Below, piece after piece: positions 1 to 12,265 of a stretch of 64,000 bases of DNA. The position numbers and the translations under genes are program-made. Source of the stretch: Ilex aquifolium (lineage: Eukaryota > Streptophyta > Magnoliopsida > Aquifoliales > Aquifoliaceae); assembly GCA_951799425.1 (NCBI GenBank), contig OX637393.1, positions 3,540,501 through 3,604,500 on the forward strand. Reading direction: 5' to 3'. Position 1 is the stretch's first letter; each line of letters begins with the position of its first letter. Under the pieces are notes generated by a model. That model saw only the letters and a list, made by a program, of their open reading frames with translations, ran no database searches and had not been told where the DNA came from.

Positions 1-59
1 CGGACGACAAAGTACCCATAAATGAAATAAATAACCACGCGTTGCATTTGCTAAGTAAC

Positions 60-470
60 TTTTACATACTCGCACGAATACAGTATGACACGAAATCGAA
101 AATTACACGACCGACAAACACAAATAATTAATGGGTCACATTAAGATTAAATATGAATAACACGATTAATTAATATTTTAAGGAGAAAATAGATATTATA
201 TAAATATGTATTAATTTTTTTACATAGTATCATAAGTACTATCTAAAAATAAATATTTTTTTATGGACATGAATATTATTGCAAACACAAACACGACTCG
301 AAATGATAAACACGAAACGAATTTACAACGATAGATGGATCAATTAAAATTTTCAAATAGATCAATATGAATTCGGGTAATTACAACACGAATTTGCTAA
401 AAGTTACTTACACACGACATGAATTTAACGTAATGAGAATTTGATTATATACCATTATCAATAAGTTGAC
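60..470. repeat. Decayed GTGTCG-rich dispersed repeat
   Basis: AT-rich sequence scattered with CACGA, CGACACG and ACACGAATT-like words, the same vocabulary as the clearer copies near 3.2, 4.0, 12.1, 39.7 and 47 kb. No open frame and no clean ends. I read it as an old, rearranged copy of a dispersed non-coding repeat. The rest of 1-860 shows no gene. Confidence 0.35.
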
Positions 471-859
471 TATAGATTAAATAACATATAAAAGGTCGAG
501 AGTTAAACTCCCACACAATAAATGCTAATTTTCATATACAAGAATCTTGAGTACAACTAACTATTCACTTTCTTTATATTTTCGCTAAAATTGGATATAC
601 AAATAGATCATTCACATATTCGTTATGAAATATTTTTCTTTAACACCACACAATTATTAATAAGAGATCTCATCATACATAGGTCGTGGCCGAAACAAAG
701 ATCTCGTCTCGTGCTCTGATGCTGAATGTAGGTTTAGTTCTATCGAGATATCAAAGTTATGAAAACTTTGAAATCAAATTTTGAACAAATAAATCCGAAT
801 TCTTATTCACTAGATGAATCGTTCCATATCACATTCTATAATGTAGATTGAAAAATATT

Positions 860-1260
860 AAAGACACGTGGGGTGTGGACCTACACTCTGCAGAAGCGAG
901 TGGGGTTAATAGAAACAGATGAGCTGCAAGAAAGCAGAGGCCATGAAAAAAGGAGATAGGAAAGCTTTTCTTTTTTTTTTTTTGCAGAGAGACCCTCGAC
1001 TTTTACGCGGGCTTTTTCTCTGACATTTCTGCCAGTCTGCTCGCTGGCCCTTCTCTCTATCTATCTCTCTTCAGTCTCAGCCTTTCATCGTACTTTAGTC
1101 ACGTCATTGCACGCCCTCCAACGTCTGTGTTCAAGACTACTCTCCTTTCTCTGTCTCATCCTTCACCGTCCATGAATTAAGGGCCAAAGAGAGAGAGAGA
1201 GAGAGAGAAGAGAGAGAAGGGTAAAAAATTATCAATACTGCTGCTATAGACCCTACCTTT
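860..1260. other. GC-richer pyrimidine island, possible orphan promoter/UTR
   Basis: An island of higher GC in AT-rich spacer, with long CT-rich tracts, a poly-T run, a TCACGTCA-type motif near 1100 and an uninterrupted GA run near 1190-1210. It resembles a plant core promoter plus 5' UTR, but no credible coding exon follows on either strand within several kb. It may be a promoter remnant, part of an unrecognised transposon, or the 5' end of a non-coding transcript. Confidence 0.3.
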
Positions 1261-1377
1261 CTACACCAAATTAACGTATACAGTTAAATTAGTAATTTCT
1301 ATAGAATTTATTAAATATTTAATATTTTTGATTGTGTTACATTAGGTTATGTCCATAATATTATTTAAAAATAAAGA

Positions 1378-1746
1378 CGAATTATAAATTCAAACATCGT
1401 AATTTTGAATTTTGACAACTCCTTATGACCAGACCAAGAGTGATTTATTCCTCATGAATACTCTAATCACGACGTAAATAACATGTCTTTGACTGGACCA
1501 GAGAGAAAATTAGTTAAAATGCGCATAAATTGACCTAAACTTCTTGTAACTCATGAATACTGTAAATTTAGACGTCCTGAATTTGAATCTTGACAATCCT
1601 TTTGTGATCAAGCGATGAGTAATTTATCTCTCATAAATACTCTAGTCCTGACGTGGATGATCTACCTTTGACCGGACCAAAGAAAAAATTAGTTAAGGTA
1701 CACGTAAACTGGCCTATACTTTCCTGGCCGTTAAACCAAAAAAAGA
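1378..1746 (+). repeat. Two tandem head-truncated SINE bodies
   Basis: Two consecutive copies (about 1378-1535 and 1558-1746) of the body of the tRNA-derived SINE that is more complete at 41,633 and 46,124. Shared landmarks in order are TGAATTTTGACAA/TGAATCTTGACAA, TACTCTAnTC, GACGTnnAT, CTTTGACnGGACCA and TTAGTTAA. The tRNA-like heads are missing, and the second copy ends in the family's GGCCGTTAAACCAAAAAAAG tail. Recognised by comparison within the window only. Confidence 0.55.
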
Positions 1747-2149
1747 AACTAACGAAAGGATGTAATGAAGAGTAAGACTACGGTACTGATTTCGGGTATT
1801 AAAATTTATAATTTTTTGAGGTTAAGTTATATCTTTTTTAATATAAAAGTTCTAATTAAGGATGAATTTTTTTTGATAACTCTATTAACGACAAAAAGAA
1901 ATATCGAAAAATAATATCTTTCAATATGATGCTGAATTTTTTTTCCGATACCTTAAAATTACTCAGTAATGAAATATAGATTCCTAGTTATTCCTTTATT
2001 TAATTGAGAGATTGTTCTATTTGGAAGGTTTAAAATTTTGTGCAGTACCTCTATAAAACATAAACAAAGTAAATTTTCATGAAAAGAGGTAATCTTAAAA
2101 TTAAGGTATTTTGTGGGAATATCTCGAACCCAACAACTGTAACAAAAGA

Positions 2150-2430
2150 CCTATCAGTTGTTTTTACAGCTGTCTTTTTACATCGTCTACGTTAATTGGA
2201 CACGTGGCAAAAGATTCAAAGATACATAGGACCCACCAAAAAAAAAAAAAAAACTTTGCCAAAAGGAACTAGACATGTCCTTGTCTAGGCAGAGGGGTGT
2301 CGGCTACCGAAGAGGTTACATCGTGCTTGGAGGGATCGTACGGTCAGGAACCGCCAAAGCTGGCTATTATTAACGTCAGCCTCTAATCACTCACGTACAT
2401 TACATAATCCTAGCTCTATACTTGGAGGTT
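2150..2430. other. Unexplained GC-richer island with G-box
   Basis: A short island of near-balanced base composition containing ACACGTGGC (a G-box, about 2199-2207), a poly-A run and further CACGTAC words, inside otherwise AT-rich spacer. There is no open frame of note. It could be an isolated regulatory fragment or the end of an unidentified transposon. Confidence 0.25.
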
Positions 2431-2474
2431 TTTTATAGGGTGTAGGTCGAGTACATGGAGAAAATCTCTTCAAA

Positions 2475-2612
2475 GGGCAAATTACATTTTATACCCTAAA
2501 AAATTTTAAAAATTTTATTTTACACACCTAAAAAATTAAATTTATTATATTACATTTTTAATATATCAAAAGTGTTATAATATTACCCTTATGTTAGATT
2601 TACATTGCAAGA
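2475..2612. repeat. Half copy of the 31.6-kb MITE family
   Basis: AATTACATTTTATACCCTAA and the following AT-rich text match one arm of the inverted-repeat element at 31,631-31,935, including the phrase around AAGTGTTATAATATTACCCTTATGTTAGATTT. The second arm is absent. 2613-3120 is AT-rich with no supported gene; the short frame at 2938-3120 is low complexity. Confidence 0.4.
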
Positions 2613-3119
2613 TATATTTTTATTCTTTTAAAAAAAAAAATTAAAGCTATTATTTCACATGACATATTTTTAATAGGGTCACAAAGATGATGCATTGGTT
2701 CCAACCTTTTCAACACAAATGTCATGCAACAAATAGGAAAAAGCACAAGTTGATCATTTGCTTACTTGGTTGGATTAAAGGAATATCATAACCCATATTC
2801 ATTTTTATTTTATTTTATTTTTTTTGTTGCTAATTTCTTAAAAAAGCAAATGAAAAAAAGTTATATCTAACGGCTAGATTAGATCAATAGAAGAGAAAGA
2901 CCTCTCGAGAAAGCACAAAGACGATTCAGATCAAAATATGATAACCCTAATTCGAATTCCACCACTATTATTTACGAAATTGACACGATTAATATGTTTA
3001 AATAGTATTATAAAAATATCAATTATTATTATATTTTTATCAAGTAGTGACCTAATTTTTGTACAAAAAAAAATATTTTTACTTATTTTTATTATTATAT
3101 TTATTAAGTTTTTCTATTA

Positions 3120-3352
3120 GCATAAATTCGATTAAGTGATAATAAAATTTTATATATAAAACTGTGCGTTAAATTTTTTATTCACGGGTTATATGGGTTA
3201 ACACAAATATGACAAAAAAATAAATAGATCGATACTATATGACCTAATTAGTTAAACGAGTTGAATTAGAATTGATTAATGTTCGATAGAAATTTAAAAT
3301 AATACGATATGAACACAATCAGACACAAACACGATTGACACCCTTGACCCCT
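3120..3352. repeat. Copy of GTGTCG-rich dispersed repeat
   Basis: Shares a long stretch (from about AGCATAAATTCGATTAAGTGA through TTCACGGGTTATATG) with 47,395-47,545, and ends in the family-typical ACACGATTGACACCC. Confidence 0.5.
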
Positions 3353-4017
3353 ACATAATACTTCCCCTCTTTTTCCCTTTTTTTTTTGATTAAAATGCTA
3401 TTCATACTAAAACTTTTACCAAAAAAATATTTCAAATCACTCTTAGATCCACCAAATACTGATCAAAATGTTTTTGATTGGATATAAAATTGTAAACTCA
3501 TTTGATAAAAATATTTTTTAGTAAAAATTTTGATAAATATAGTATTACTCTTTTTTTTTTTTTATAGAAAAAATACAAATGTCTTTCCTCCTAGACCATT
3601 TTCCCAGGGAAAAGTCCAGTGTTGGAGCAGGCATGAGATAGGTGCTTAAATAGGCAAACCTTGGTACAAGTGCTGTTTATTTATAACGTACACACACTGT
3701 TTTAACCGATGTGTACTATTGCTTTGCATTGCATTGCATTGCAGCATCTACGTACTACTGAACGTAGTAGCTCTTAAAAGTGGTGGAGTGTGTCAGCCGG
3801 CTCTCTATTCTGCCACCGCCAGCAATTAAATCTACTCTCACCTACAGAATAATGTTTGATTCGGTGGAAATGATAGAAAATAGAATGGATAAAAAGTCTT
3901 TCAAAGAAAAAAAATAAAAATAAGAATGATATATTTTTTTTTTCTTTGTGTGTGGTAGACTGATAGGACGGATAAAAAATAAAAATGATTATTTTTTTTT
4001 GTCGTTACAAAGATAAA

Positions 4018-4628
4018 GAGTGACAATCGAATTGTGTCGTGTCAGATTCGTGTCAAGTTATTGCGGGTTCGTATCGAATATTAGTTAAACATAACTCAAC
4101 TCACTTAACTAATCGTGTCGTGTCGAGTCGAGTCGACCTGTTTATTTTCATGTCGTGTTCGTGTTCGTATTTGTATTCGTGTTGACTCACATAAACTTTG
4201 AATAAAAAATTTAATACTAATATTCTATTTTCACTTAATTGAATTCATGCTCATACTTTTTCTACAAACCAAAAATTAACATAAATAAATATAATAATAA
4301 TAATAAGTAAAAATAAATTTTTTATATAATAAGTATGTCAGTGCTTAATAAATAATTAACATTTTATGTCTATAAAACTAGTTAAATATGTTAATTTCGT
4401 GTTACTATATAAACAAGAAAATAGAGAAAGTGTTTATTCTTAAATAAACGGGTTGATGATATGAATTTTGGGTTTGATGAGTTGAACAAAATATGAGCCG
4501 TTTCTATTTTGTGTTCGTGTGTCAGGTCATTTTCGAGTTTATGTCGAGTTATAATCAAGTTCGTGTCATAAAATTCGTGTCGAGTTCGAGTCGTGTCATC
4601 GTATTGAATCAAAAATTTTCACCCCTAG
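4018..4628. repeat. Long copy of GTGTCG-rich repeat with imperfect terminal inversion
   Basis: Dense in GTGTCGTGTC, CGTGTCGAGTT and GTTCGTGTTCGT words, with an AT-rich middle. The left end (GACAATCGAATTGTGTCGTG) and the reverse complement of the right end (AGGGGTGAAAATTTTTGATTC then ACGACTCG) are imperfectly inverted. No coding capacity. Probably a non-autonomous transposon family; I cannot assign a superfamily. Confidence 0.5.
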
Positions 4629-5650
4629 CTAAGATGGAAAAAAATATTTTTATTATTTTAAATTTTTATTTATTTTATTTATTTTAAATTTTTTTAAAAA
4701 TATAGATACATATTTTATCATTATATTTATATATGAAATTAATGTATACATAATATATGTATACTAGTAATTGCTCGTTCCTGAAGGCAAAGAGTAACAA
4801 AAAAAAAAATTTAATTAAAAAACATACAAAATAAAAGAGCGCTAAGTACATTAAAGAAAATAACAAAAAACAGCAAATCGATGCCTGAAAGCACTAAGAA
4901 ACAAAAAATTTGAAAATGGATAAAATCGAGCACTTCGTGCATTTAAAGTATATTTAATTGTGATTTATTTTTTAAAATATCACAAAACACCTTTATTAAC
5001 ACATAAAAATGTCTAAAATTTGTCATTTGGTTCATGATTAGTTGTAATTTCAAGCTTGGTGGTGGTAGTGGTGAAGGTGGCCAATAAAGTTTCGGCAAAA
5101 TTTATCAAGAAAACCTAAAAATAACAAAAAAAATATTTAGTAACATGTCTATGATAGACTTCACCATTCTAACAATTGTGTGCCAAAATTGTGTACCCAT
5201 GTATAACTTGTTACAGAATTTTGTCGATCAAAACTCCAATTCCAAAACTTTAAAAAATTTGAATCATCACTATAACATTTTGGAGAATTCATTAAAAAAA
5301 GTTTAACTATGTCTGATAAATTCAACATAATAATTGTAAGTATCTGCACTATTGAACATTATCAAATAGTCCATTTGAAAGGGTGAAGAATTTATTGTGC
5401 AAGAACTCATGCATCAATCATACCCATCATCATCATACTCCACATAGTTCGCTTTCATGTTCCAACATTTCTTTTAGACTTCTCATCAAATTCACTTATC
5501 CATCCAGCTGCGTCATATCCATTGCCCTCCCGTGGAAGCTATACTCACTGTCACACAAAAAATAAGCAAAAATAATGGTCTCAAAATTTGAAATAATTCA
5601 TGAAAAATCACAAAGTGTACCTGTATAAGTGTTTTGAGCAATGCTATAGA

Positions 5651-5765
5651 GACCTTATTTAGAGACCTAATGATGTGACTTCACTGCAACCATTGGATTT
5701 CCAATGTTAAATTGAGCCCACAATCAATCCAATAGTTGTACATCATTAGATCCCTAAATAAGGTC
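5651..5765. repeat. Hairpin MITE-like element
   Basis: Arms of about 26 bp at 5651-5676 and 5740-5765 are inverted with two mismatches (GACCTTATTTAG...TAATGATGT). Further inner pairing around CCATTGGATT / AATCCAATAG makes the whole stretch one hairpin. A related hairpin lies at 12,989-13,080. 4629-5650 and 5766-7500 contain no supported gene. Confidence 0.6.
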
Positions 5766-7535
5766 ATCAAATGAGGTCCAAATAGAATTTTCCAAGTGTT
5801 TTTATTTTCCATTGGGTCAATCAAATTTTTTACATCAAGTGCTCACCCAAAACAGTCTGCAAACTGTGCAAATGTAATTGTTGTGATTCGAAAGACCTCT
5901 TCTACTTAAAATAAATAAAAAATAGTATGAAATCAACAACAAAGAAAAAAAATTGAACACTTGATAGCTTAATACATACACATTAAATCTTTGTCTAAAA
6001 ATAGTTAATGAAGCATATTTCCTCGCTGGTAAGAAAAAGCACATTTCCTCTGTCCAAAAAAAAAAATCTTCAATATCTTTTCCCTTACCTTTACCTCCTA
6101 TTTCATCGGTTTTGTTGGATCATTCTATGAGCTAGTTCCATAAATCTCTAAAAAATCAGATCATACAAAACTCATATTATATAAAACCAAAACAAAAACT
6201 TTGCTAGAAATGCAAAGACTACGCAACAAAATTCAAAAAATTAAAAGATACAACAAAACTATAATTCACCTGTTGACGATATCTTTTTAGCATATGCGTT
6301 GGAGAATTAATTATTTTTTCAATCAATTTGGTGATATCTATCCAATGGGAAATGGCAAAATATCGATTCATCACTTATTATTTCTCTGGTTTCATAAATA
6401 AAATTAAGTGAGGAGAAAAAAAGATAAAAGTGGCATTTCATCGTGGCACCAAGCAATGACCCAGGAAAGTTGAAGCATTCCCAAGTGCGCTGAGTGTGTG
6501 CATAGAGTTAGGGACATTTTGTCAAAAATCTTGAGTGCATTATGTGTGGGATTTACGTTTAGAAGAGGGAAGATTTGGTAGATTTGGGGGAGATACGGTG
6601 GTGGATTTAAGAGATTTGGATTAATAAGTGTGAGCCCCTATTTTTTAAGTGCAATTGCTTCCCTTTTTTTTTTTTTCTTTTCCACTCCATTCTGTGAACT
6701 CTTTTTGGCCCAAATATTTCATAATTACATGAATTCCTTTACTTTATTATAGAAGCTTCACACATGTTGTACAATACTGGTTTGTATGTTTCATTACATC
6801 ATTATTAATGTGTTAAATTTAACCTTTCATGTATCAAAAAAAATGACTAAGCAGATGTTCACTTTAAGTGTGCACCATTACTACGGTGGCCAGTGAGTGA
6901 GAGAGATGATAAAAAAAGGACCATTTATCTACCATACCATATGTATAGATTGATTAAGTGATTAAATAATCGATTAACTATAACTCACTCATAATGAGTT
7001 CGAGCAATGTAATTGATACACATGATTTAAAAAAATTATGTACATCTAAATTTAGATTACCAGATGCAAAATACACGTGAACAACTTCAAAACTAAATCG
7101 TGTGGCCCCTTTTCCAACCATATTCAATTTCATCATACCTTTTTGCAGAGTTTCTCTGATGAAGACAAAAAAAAAATTGTGAGCAGTTAGTCTACAATAC
7201 TTGCCCTAAAATAAAAAAGAATAGTCTACAGATTTTGGTACCATATAAATGAATAGTTAGTTTATATGGATTATTATGTAAAGATAGACATTGGTTAGAA
7301 TATTCAATTATGATACAATTGGTGCTCATGATATATTCAAGTGGAAAAAAAAAATCAGTAAAAAAATTGGGCTCACTAAGCTTAGCTGGGCATAATCCAC
7401 TAAAAATACAACTGTTAAATGAAAGAAATCAAAGCTGCGTAAGAGAAGCAAACAATAAATTATTTCCAAAAACTATTAAAATATCTACAGATTTAATAGT
7501 GGAGTGATTGGGTGATTCCAAAACTACCTGCAAGA

Positions 7536-8010
7536 TATATATCTATATATATATATATACATATAGAGAGAGAGAGAGAGAACTCCAGCTGCATCCTTGC
7601 AAAATTTTGACCATGTTTATGCCCTTCCATCCTCCTCCTCCTCCTCTATCCTCTTCTTCATCATGTTTCTCTCACACCTTCACTGTCACACACACATTTT
7701 CCTTCTTCATTTTATTTGTATTCACACACACACACACACACACATATATAAACTTACACACTGACATACAAGAGACAAACTGAAACACAAAAATGCCCAC
7801 TGTCATTGGTCCCCCCAAATCGATTCCAATTAATAAGCCATAACCCACAATCTCAAGAAAATCAAAATCTCCATTTCGTAATGGATGTGTTCAAAATAAA
7901 AACACACACACATATAGAGAACACACCGTCAACGCACACAGAAATAGAAACACACACACACACACTCAATGCACACAAAAATAGAAGTACACACACACAC
8001 ACACATAGAA
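7536..8010. repeat. Cluster of TA, GA and CA microsatellites
   Basis: (TA)n near 7540-7560, (GA)n near 7566-7580, and several (CA)n tracts between about 7690 and 8005. The nominal open frames across these tracts are products of the short repeats (runs of Thr-His or Cys-Val) and are not genes. Confidence 0.85.
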
Positions 8011-8040
8011 GAATATCGTGCTGAGGTAGAGGGAGAGTGA

Positions 8041-8290
8041 AAATCTGGTGTTTCAATATATCAGAGAAAATTGAATCAACAACCATAGAATTCACCAAGG
8101 CCAAAACCATAAATCGATATCTCAAACCCAAAACCAACATACCCATCATTCAACATTAAAAATCTGGTGTTTCAATATATCAGAGAAAATTGAATCAACA
8201 GCCATAGAATTCACTCAAGGCCAAAACCAGAATTCGATAATTATCTCAAACCCAAAACCAACATACCCATCATTTAACATTAAAAATCTG
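8041..8290 (+). repeat. 119-bp tandem duplication, about 2.1 copies
   Basis: AAATCTGGTGTTTCAATATA recurs at 8041 and 8160 with nearly identical text after it (small indels near ATCGATAT), and the start of a third copy (AAATCTGATG) lies at 8284. The high identity suggests a young duplication in non-coding DNA. Confidence 0.8.
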
Positions 8291-8339
8291 ATGTTTTGGG
8301 GCATTTTGTCAAACATATTGTGTGCGTAGTGTGTATGTC

Positions 8340-8880
8340 ATGAGTGTGTTGTTCGTTGTGTATGTCCTATGCAGTCAGCGGAGAGAGAGAAGCAGAGAGA
8401 GATACGGAGTGGGAGAGAAACAGAGAGACGGACAAACAGAGTGAGAGATGAGCAGCGGTATAAAGGGGATGAGAAAAAATAGATAAAAAACTGAGATACC
8501 TGGGCAACTTCTGGGTGTTGAGCAGTGGGTGACGGTGGCTTTGCTTCGTAGAAGAGGGTAGCGATGGAGCTCTGGATGTGAGAGAGAATTGGCCGTGAGA
8601 GAGAGCAGTGGGTGGCGGTGACAGTCGGTTGGCGGTGGAGAGCTGGGCGTGAGAGATAGGGGATTCGGAATTGAGATTGATAGAAGATTTGAGATAGCAT
8701 ATAGAGAGGCAGAAAGTGAAATTGAGATGGATTCCATGAGAGAGATTTTTGGGATAAGTTTGGAAGGCAGGGGTTTCGGAGGAGAGAGAAAGAGGCGTGA
8801 GTCAAGAAATTTGGGCTTGATCGGTGGTGATAAAGGAATGAGGAAAAGAGATTTGAGGAAAGTTAAAAGTCCTCATAATT
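8340..8880. other. GA-rich island without a convincing gene
   Basis: Purine-rich on the plus strand (GAGAGAGA, GGTGGCGGTG). Overlapping frames on both strands arise from the biased composition; the longest, 155 codons on the minus strand, is a Ser/Pro/Leu-rich low-complexity string with no domain. It may be part of a decayed transposon or a pyrimidine-rich 5' UTR on the minus strand. 8881-10,797 is AT-rich spacer; a weak copy of the ACGG/ATTACA repeat type lies near 9300-9480. Confidence 0.3.
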
Positions 8881-10797
8881 AAAAAAGGAAATATTGTTGG
8901 GCGGAAAAACAAAATTCAATACTCACTGCAGACCGTTGGATTAGTATTTTATGAGATGATCTGAATAGTCATTTATGTTGGGATTACGTTGTCCGTTGGA
9001 TGTGTTTATGTTTTGTCTCAAAACGATCTGGACCTCTCTTTGTCTCCAAAATTCCAAATTCAATTCTACTTTATTATATAGATATCAAATAATATATAAA
9101 CAAATAAGATACATTTCAATACAAATAATTAAGTTTCCATCTACTTGCTTTCCAATTTTTGAGGGATTGATTTTGGTGAGTTGGAAGGAAAACTCATTCA
9201 TCCACTTTTCTATCCTACCTTACCAAACATGATGTTTTATTTATCCCTCAAACTTTCTATCATTCCATTTTTCTATCATACCAATGGAGTATAAGAGTTC
9301 GGGAAGATTACACCCGAAATCGATATTATACTAAAAATTATAATTAAAATGATAAATCGTAAAAATTATAATTTTTAAAAGTTAAATTATATTTTGAAAA
9401 AAAAAAGTTATAATTGCTTAGTGAAATTCATGATCAATTGTGGTATTTCATGAATGTATTATGAATTTTCTCAAGCAGTTGAAATCTTTAAAAATGTGTA
9501 CACATACCCTTAAAAGTGATAAATTTTGATATTGTACCAAAATTTTCTTCTCGGTGTTGTAGAAAAACCAGTCTTGTGAAGATAAATGAAACTCTCTGTT
9601 CTATACCATACTTTTTATTTTTTGTTTAATAAAATTGTGACATATTTAAATATTTATTATTTTTTAATCAATTACTTCAAAATCATTCAAACTAAACCTA
9701 AATAAACTGTATATTCGGACGTCATGGGGTTCGACTCTCATTGGTATCTCTCGAACTCAACTGATATAGTTTACAGGTAATTGTTGGTATCTAGTATTTA
9801 CTCTCGCAGAGATGGGTCCAAAGTGACACCGCCTTGAACAGGTTGTTCATTAACATTTAAAAAAGAAAAAAGAAAAAAGAAAAAAAGCATAGCCTTGCCC
9901 ACTTTAAATAAGCCTTCGACTTCCCAGCTGGTCCTGTCTTGTAGTTTTTTTCTTACATGGACTACTAGTGATGTGCATGGGCTGGCCCAAAATTCCACCA
10001 TTTCATTGGGCCTTGGGCTAGCCTTGTTGCCTCCTGGAGGCAGGATCGTCGGCAAGTCTTTGGGCTTTTTGACATGACAGACTATGGACCATTTAAGATC
10101 CATAAAGGTGGTCCACCACATAAGCTTGTGTCCCAGCCCATTGGCTCGTCAAAGTTAAAAAAAATTAATATTCCATTATTTTCAAAGAAATAAACTTAAA
10201 ATCGAAATAGGACCTCCAACTTTAGTGGAGTCGACTCAAACTTAAGACCTCCAACTTTATAAAGTGGGCTTATGACCAACTTATCTACCCCTCTGGTTTA
10301 ATATACATATATCGAGTCAACCAAACATCTATTGCACTAACGGTTTTATACTTTTTTTCTATAACATATAGTCGATAATTATCCTTTTCCCCCCTCTTCG
10401 AGACAAACAGATAGTCATGAGATTGGAACTCGTGACCAATTGGAGAGCCTAGAAGACTAGTGACAATTTAGGACAAGGATGAACAAGGCTTGAATATGTA
10501 GCTACTGTGGGAAGGGATGGTAGAGTACTTTGAATCATAAACCTAACAATTGTGCTTTCATAAAACAGTTCATTTTCATAAAATTCGTTGATTTCTCCCC
10601 AATAGCGGAATATTTTCTCTATAAATACTGCATATCTGATTCTGTCGATAAGTCTATTTTCTTCCCTATGAATCCTACAATCAATAAGAATGCTAGTTCT
10701 TATCATTCAACATATTATGAATCATATGAAAAGATGGAGAAATTATTTGGACTATAAGATATTCTCAAACTTCAATCACCTTAGTACTTTTACAGTT

Positions 10798-11829
10798 CTA
10801 CCTCTCCAGATACTCAACAGACATAGCAACCCCAGTCACTTGTTCTTCTACCCTTTTGACAGGCTGCTTCTGCTTCCTAAGGGAACGATGGTGATGCAAC
10901 GGGGTTGTATTGGTGTCAAGGAAATGGAGCAGAAACACCATGCTTACTGATGTAGCAAACATTGGTATTGGACCAAAAAACCATAGCAGCAATGTTGTAG
11001 CAAAATAGAGTGCCCTAAGCCCAAGTGACCAAAAATCACCACCCCTTATCACTGCTAACTCAACATATTCCACAGGAATATCAGTATCTGGTGTGCTGAT
11101 TAGATAATTTGCATGGATAAAGGACCTTGATGATTGAACAAAGCACGAAAACGCCAAGAGGAAGCATATGAGGAGGCCAATGTACTTGATTGACATGGTG
11201 GATGCCCTTGTGTCACCATAGATTAGTTCACTCTGGAAGATCTTTGAATTGTTCGCGACCCAGGCTCCGATGAGAGAGCAGAGAGTTAGAGAGATTGTTG
11301 CTAAGTAAGTTGCTGCGGATATGTTTGATGTGATCACATTTACTGCTGTCCCAACATCCTTGTTATCAACCTGGAGAAACCCACAAATTGTTAAGGTAGC
11401 AACTAGCAACCTATCCAGGAGGAGATTGAGAAGAGTTTAATATTCATCATGTCTCTATTGTTACAAAGAGCATAGGGATGTCACAGATTGAGCAACCTAT
11501 ATATTGCTATTACCAACAAGACAATGAAAAAACTGTGAAAAAAACGTGGTCTCAACAATCAAACCAATCCCGACATATCCTCTCTTCTCCAGCAACATGT
11601 AAGCCCAATTTCAATGAGAAATTTTTTTAAAAAAAAATGCAAGAGAAAAAGTTTACTTGACCTGCATAATCCTCTCAACCCAAGCTTTCTTGTCATTGTT
11701 TTCAAAGCCAATCACTGTGGTGTGAGGCAGTCTGAGGTACCTGTATAGAAGGAAGAGATGGTAACCAAACATGATGAGCAACCCACTAGGTACCAAGACC
11801 AAATCGAGGTATTCCTTCTGAAAAAACAT
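10798..11829 (-). CDS. DUF599 family multi-pass membrane protein (2 exons)
   Basis: Two exons: 11829-11662 and 11370-10798, joined across a 291-bp GT-AG intron (donor after ATGCAG, acceptor CTCCAG), giving 246 residues in one frame. Exon 1 encodes the characteristic N-terminus YLDLVLVPSGLLIMFGYH followed by LYRYLRLPHTTVIG. Exon 2 encodes the NxxAATYLATISLTLCSLIG segment and two later hydrophobic blocks, so about four membrane spans (near residues 8-30, 70-90, 112-132 and 170-205), ending in a basic His/Arg/Lys tail. Length and order fit plant DUF599 proteins, whose biochemical role is unknown. The frame alone would extend exon 2 upstream to 11,409, but those codons lie in the intron; exon 1 supplies the true start. 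No frameshift or stop is seen, so it is probably functional. The pieces found at 10,450-10,790 look like 3' UTR. Confidence 0.88.
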
Positions 11830-12089
11830 GTTTTTTTTTGTTTTTGTTTTCTCCTCTGTGGGCTAAGTATCAGAAATGGAGAGTTGGAATATTGTTCTGC
11901 TTGAGTTTCTGTTCATCAAATTGTTACTTAGAAGCAATAGGATGGTAGTTGCCATTTCTTTAAAGCAGACTTTTCGTAAACAGGTTGCAAACACAACTGG
12001 GGATGATGAATTTCCTGTTCTTATGGATCTGGTGGACTTTTTTTAGTCAACATTGGGGCAAGGAGGTGATCACAAGTGATTATCTTTGA

Positions 12090-12265
12090 CATGTTGATAC
12101 GAACCGCACCTGACACGAACCCGACAAAACATTATTATTAAATACGTATAATAAATAGTTTACACTAATGTTTAATATTTAGAACACACTAAATAGATAT
12201 TTTTCTGTGGGTCTTGACATGAACACAATATGAATAACAATAACACAACACAAATTAACACCCTA
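12090..12265. repeat. Short copy of GTGTCG-rich repeat
   Basis: GATACGAACCGCACCTGACA, ACACAAATTAACACCCTAA and neighbouring CACGAAC / ACAACACAAAT words match this dispersed family in inverse orientation. The spacer from 11,830 to 13,336 otherwise shows only AT-rich DNA and one hairpin. Confidence 0.45.

Noticed and set aside
7508..8149. Several frames of 70-95 codons on both strands
   Set aside because: Their proteins are mostly translations of CA and GA microsatellites.
8338..8805. 155-codon minus-strand open frame
   Set aside because: Composition-driven Ser/Pro/Leu-rich string opposite GA-rich DNA, with overlapping frames on both strands and no domain.
9798..10121. 107-codon minus-strand open frame
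   Set aside because: No recognisable domain, a poly-Phe stretch from an A-rich tract and no supporting splice structure; probably chance.
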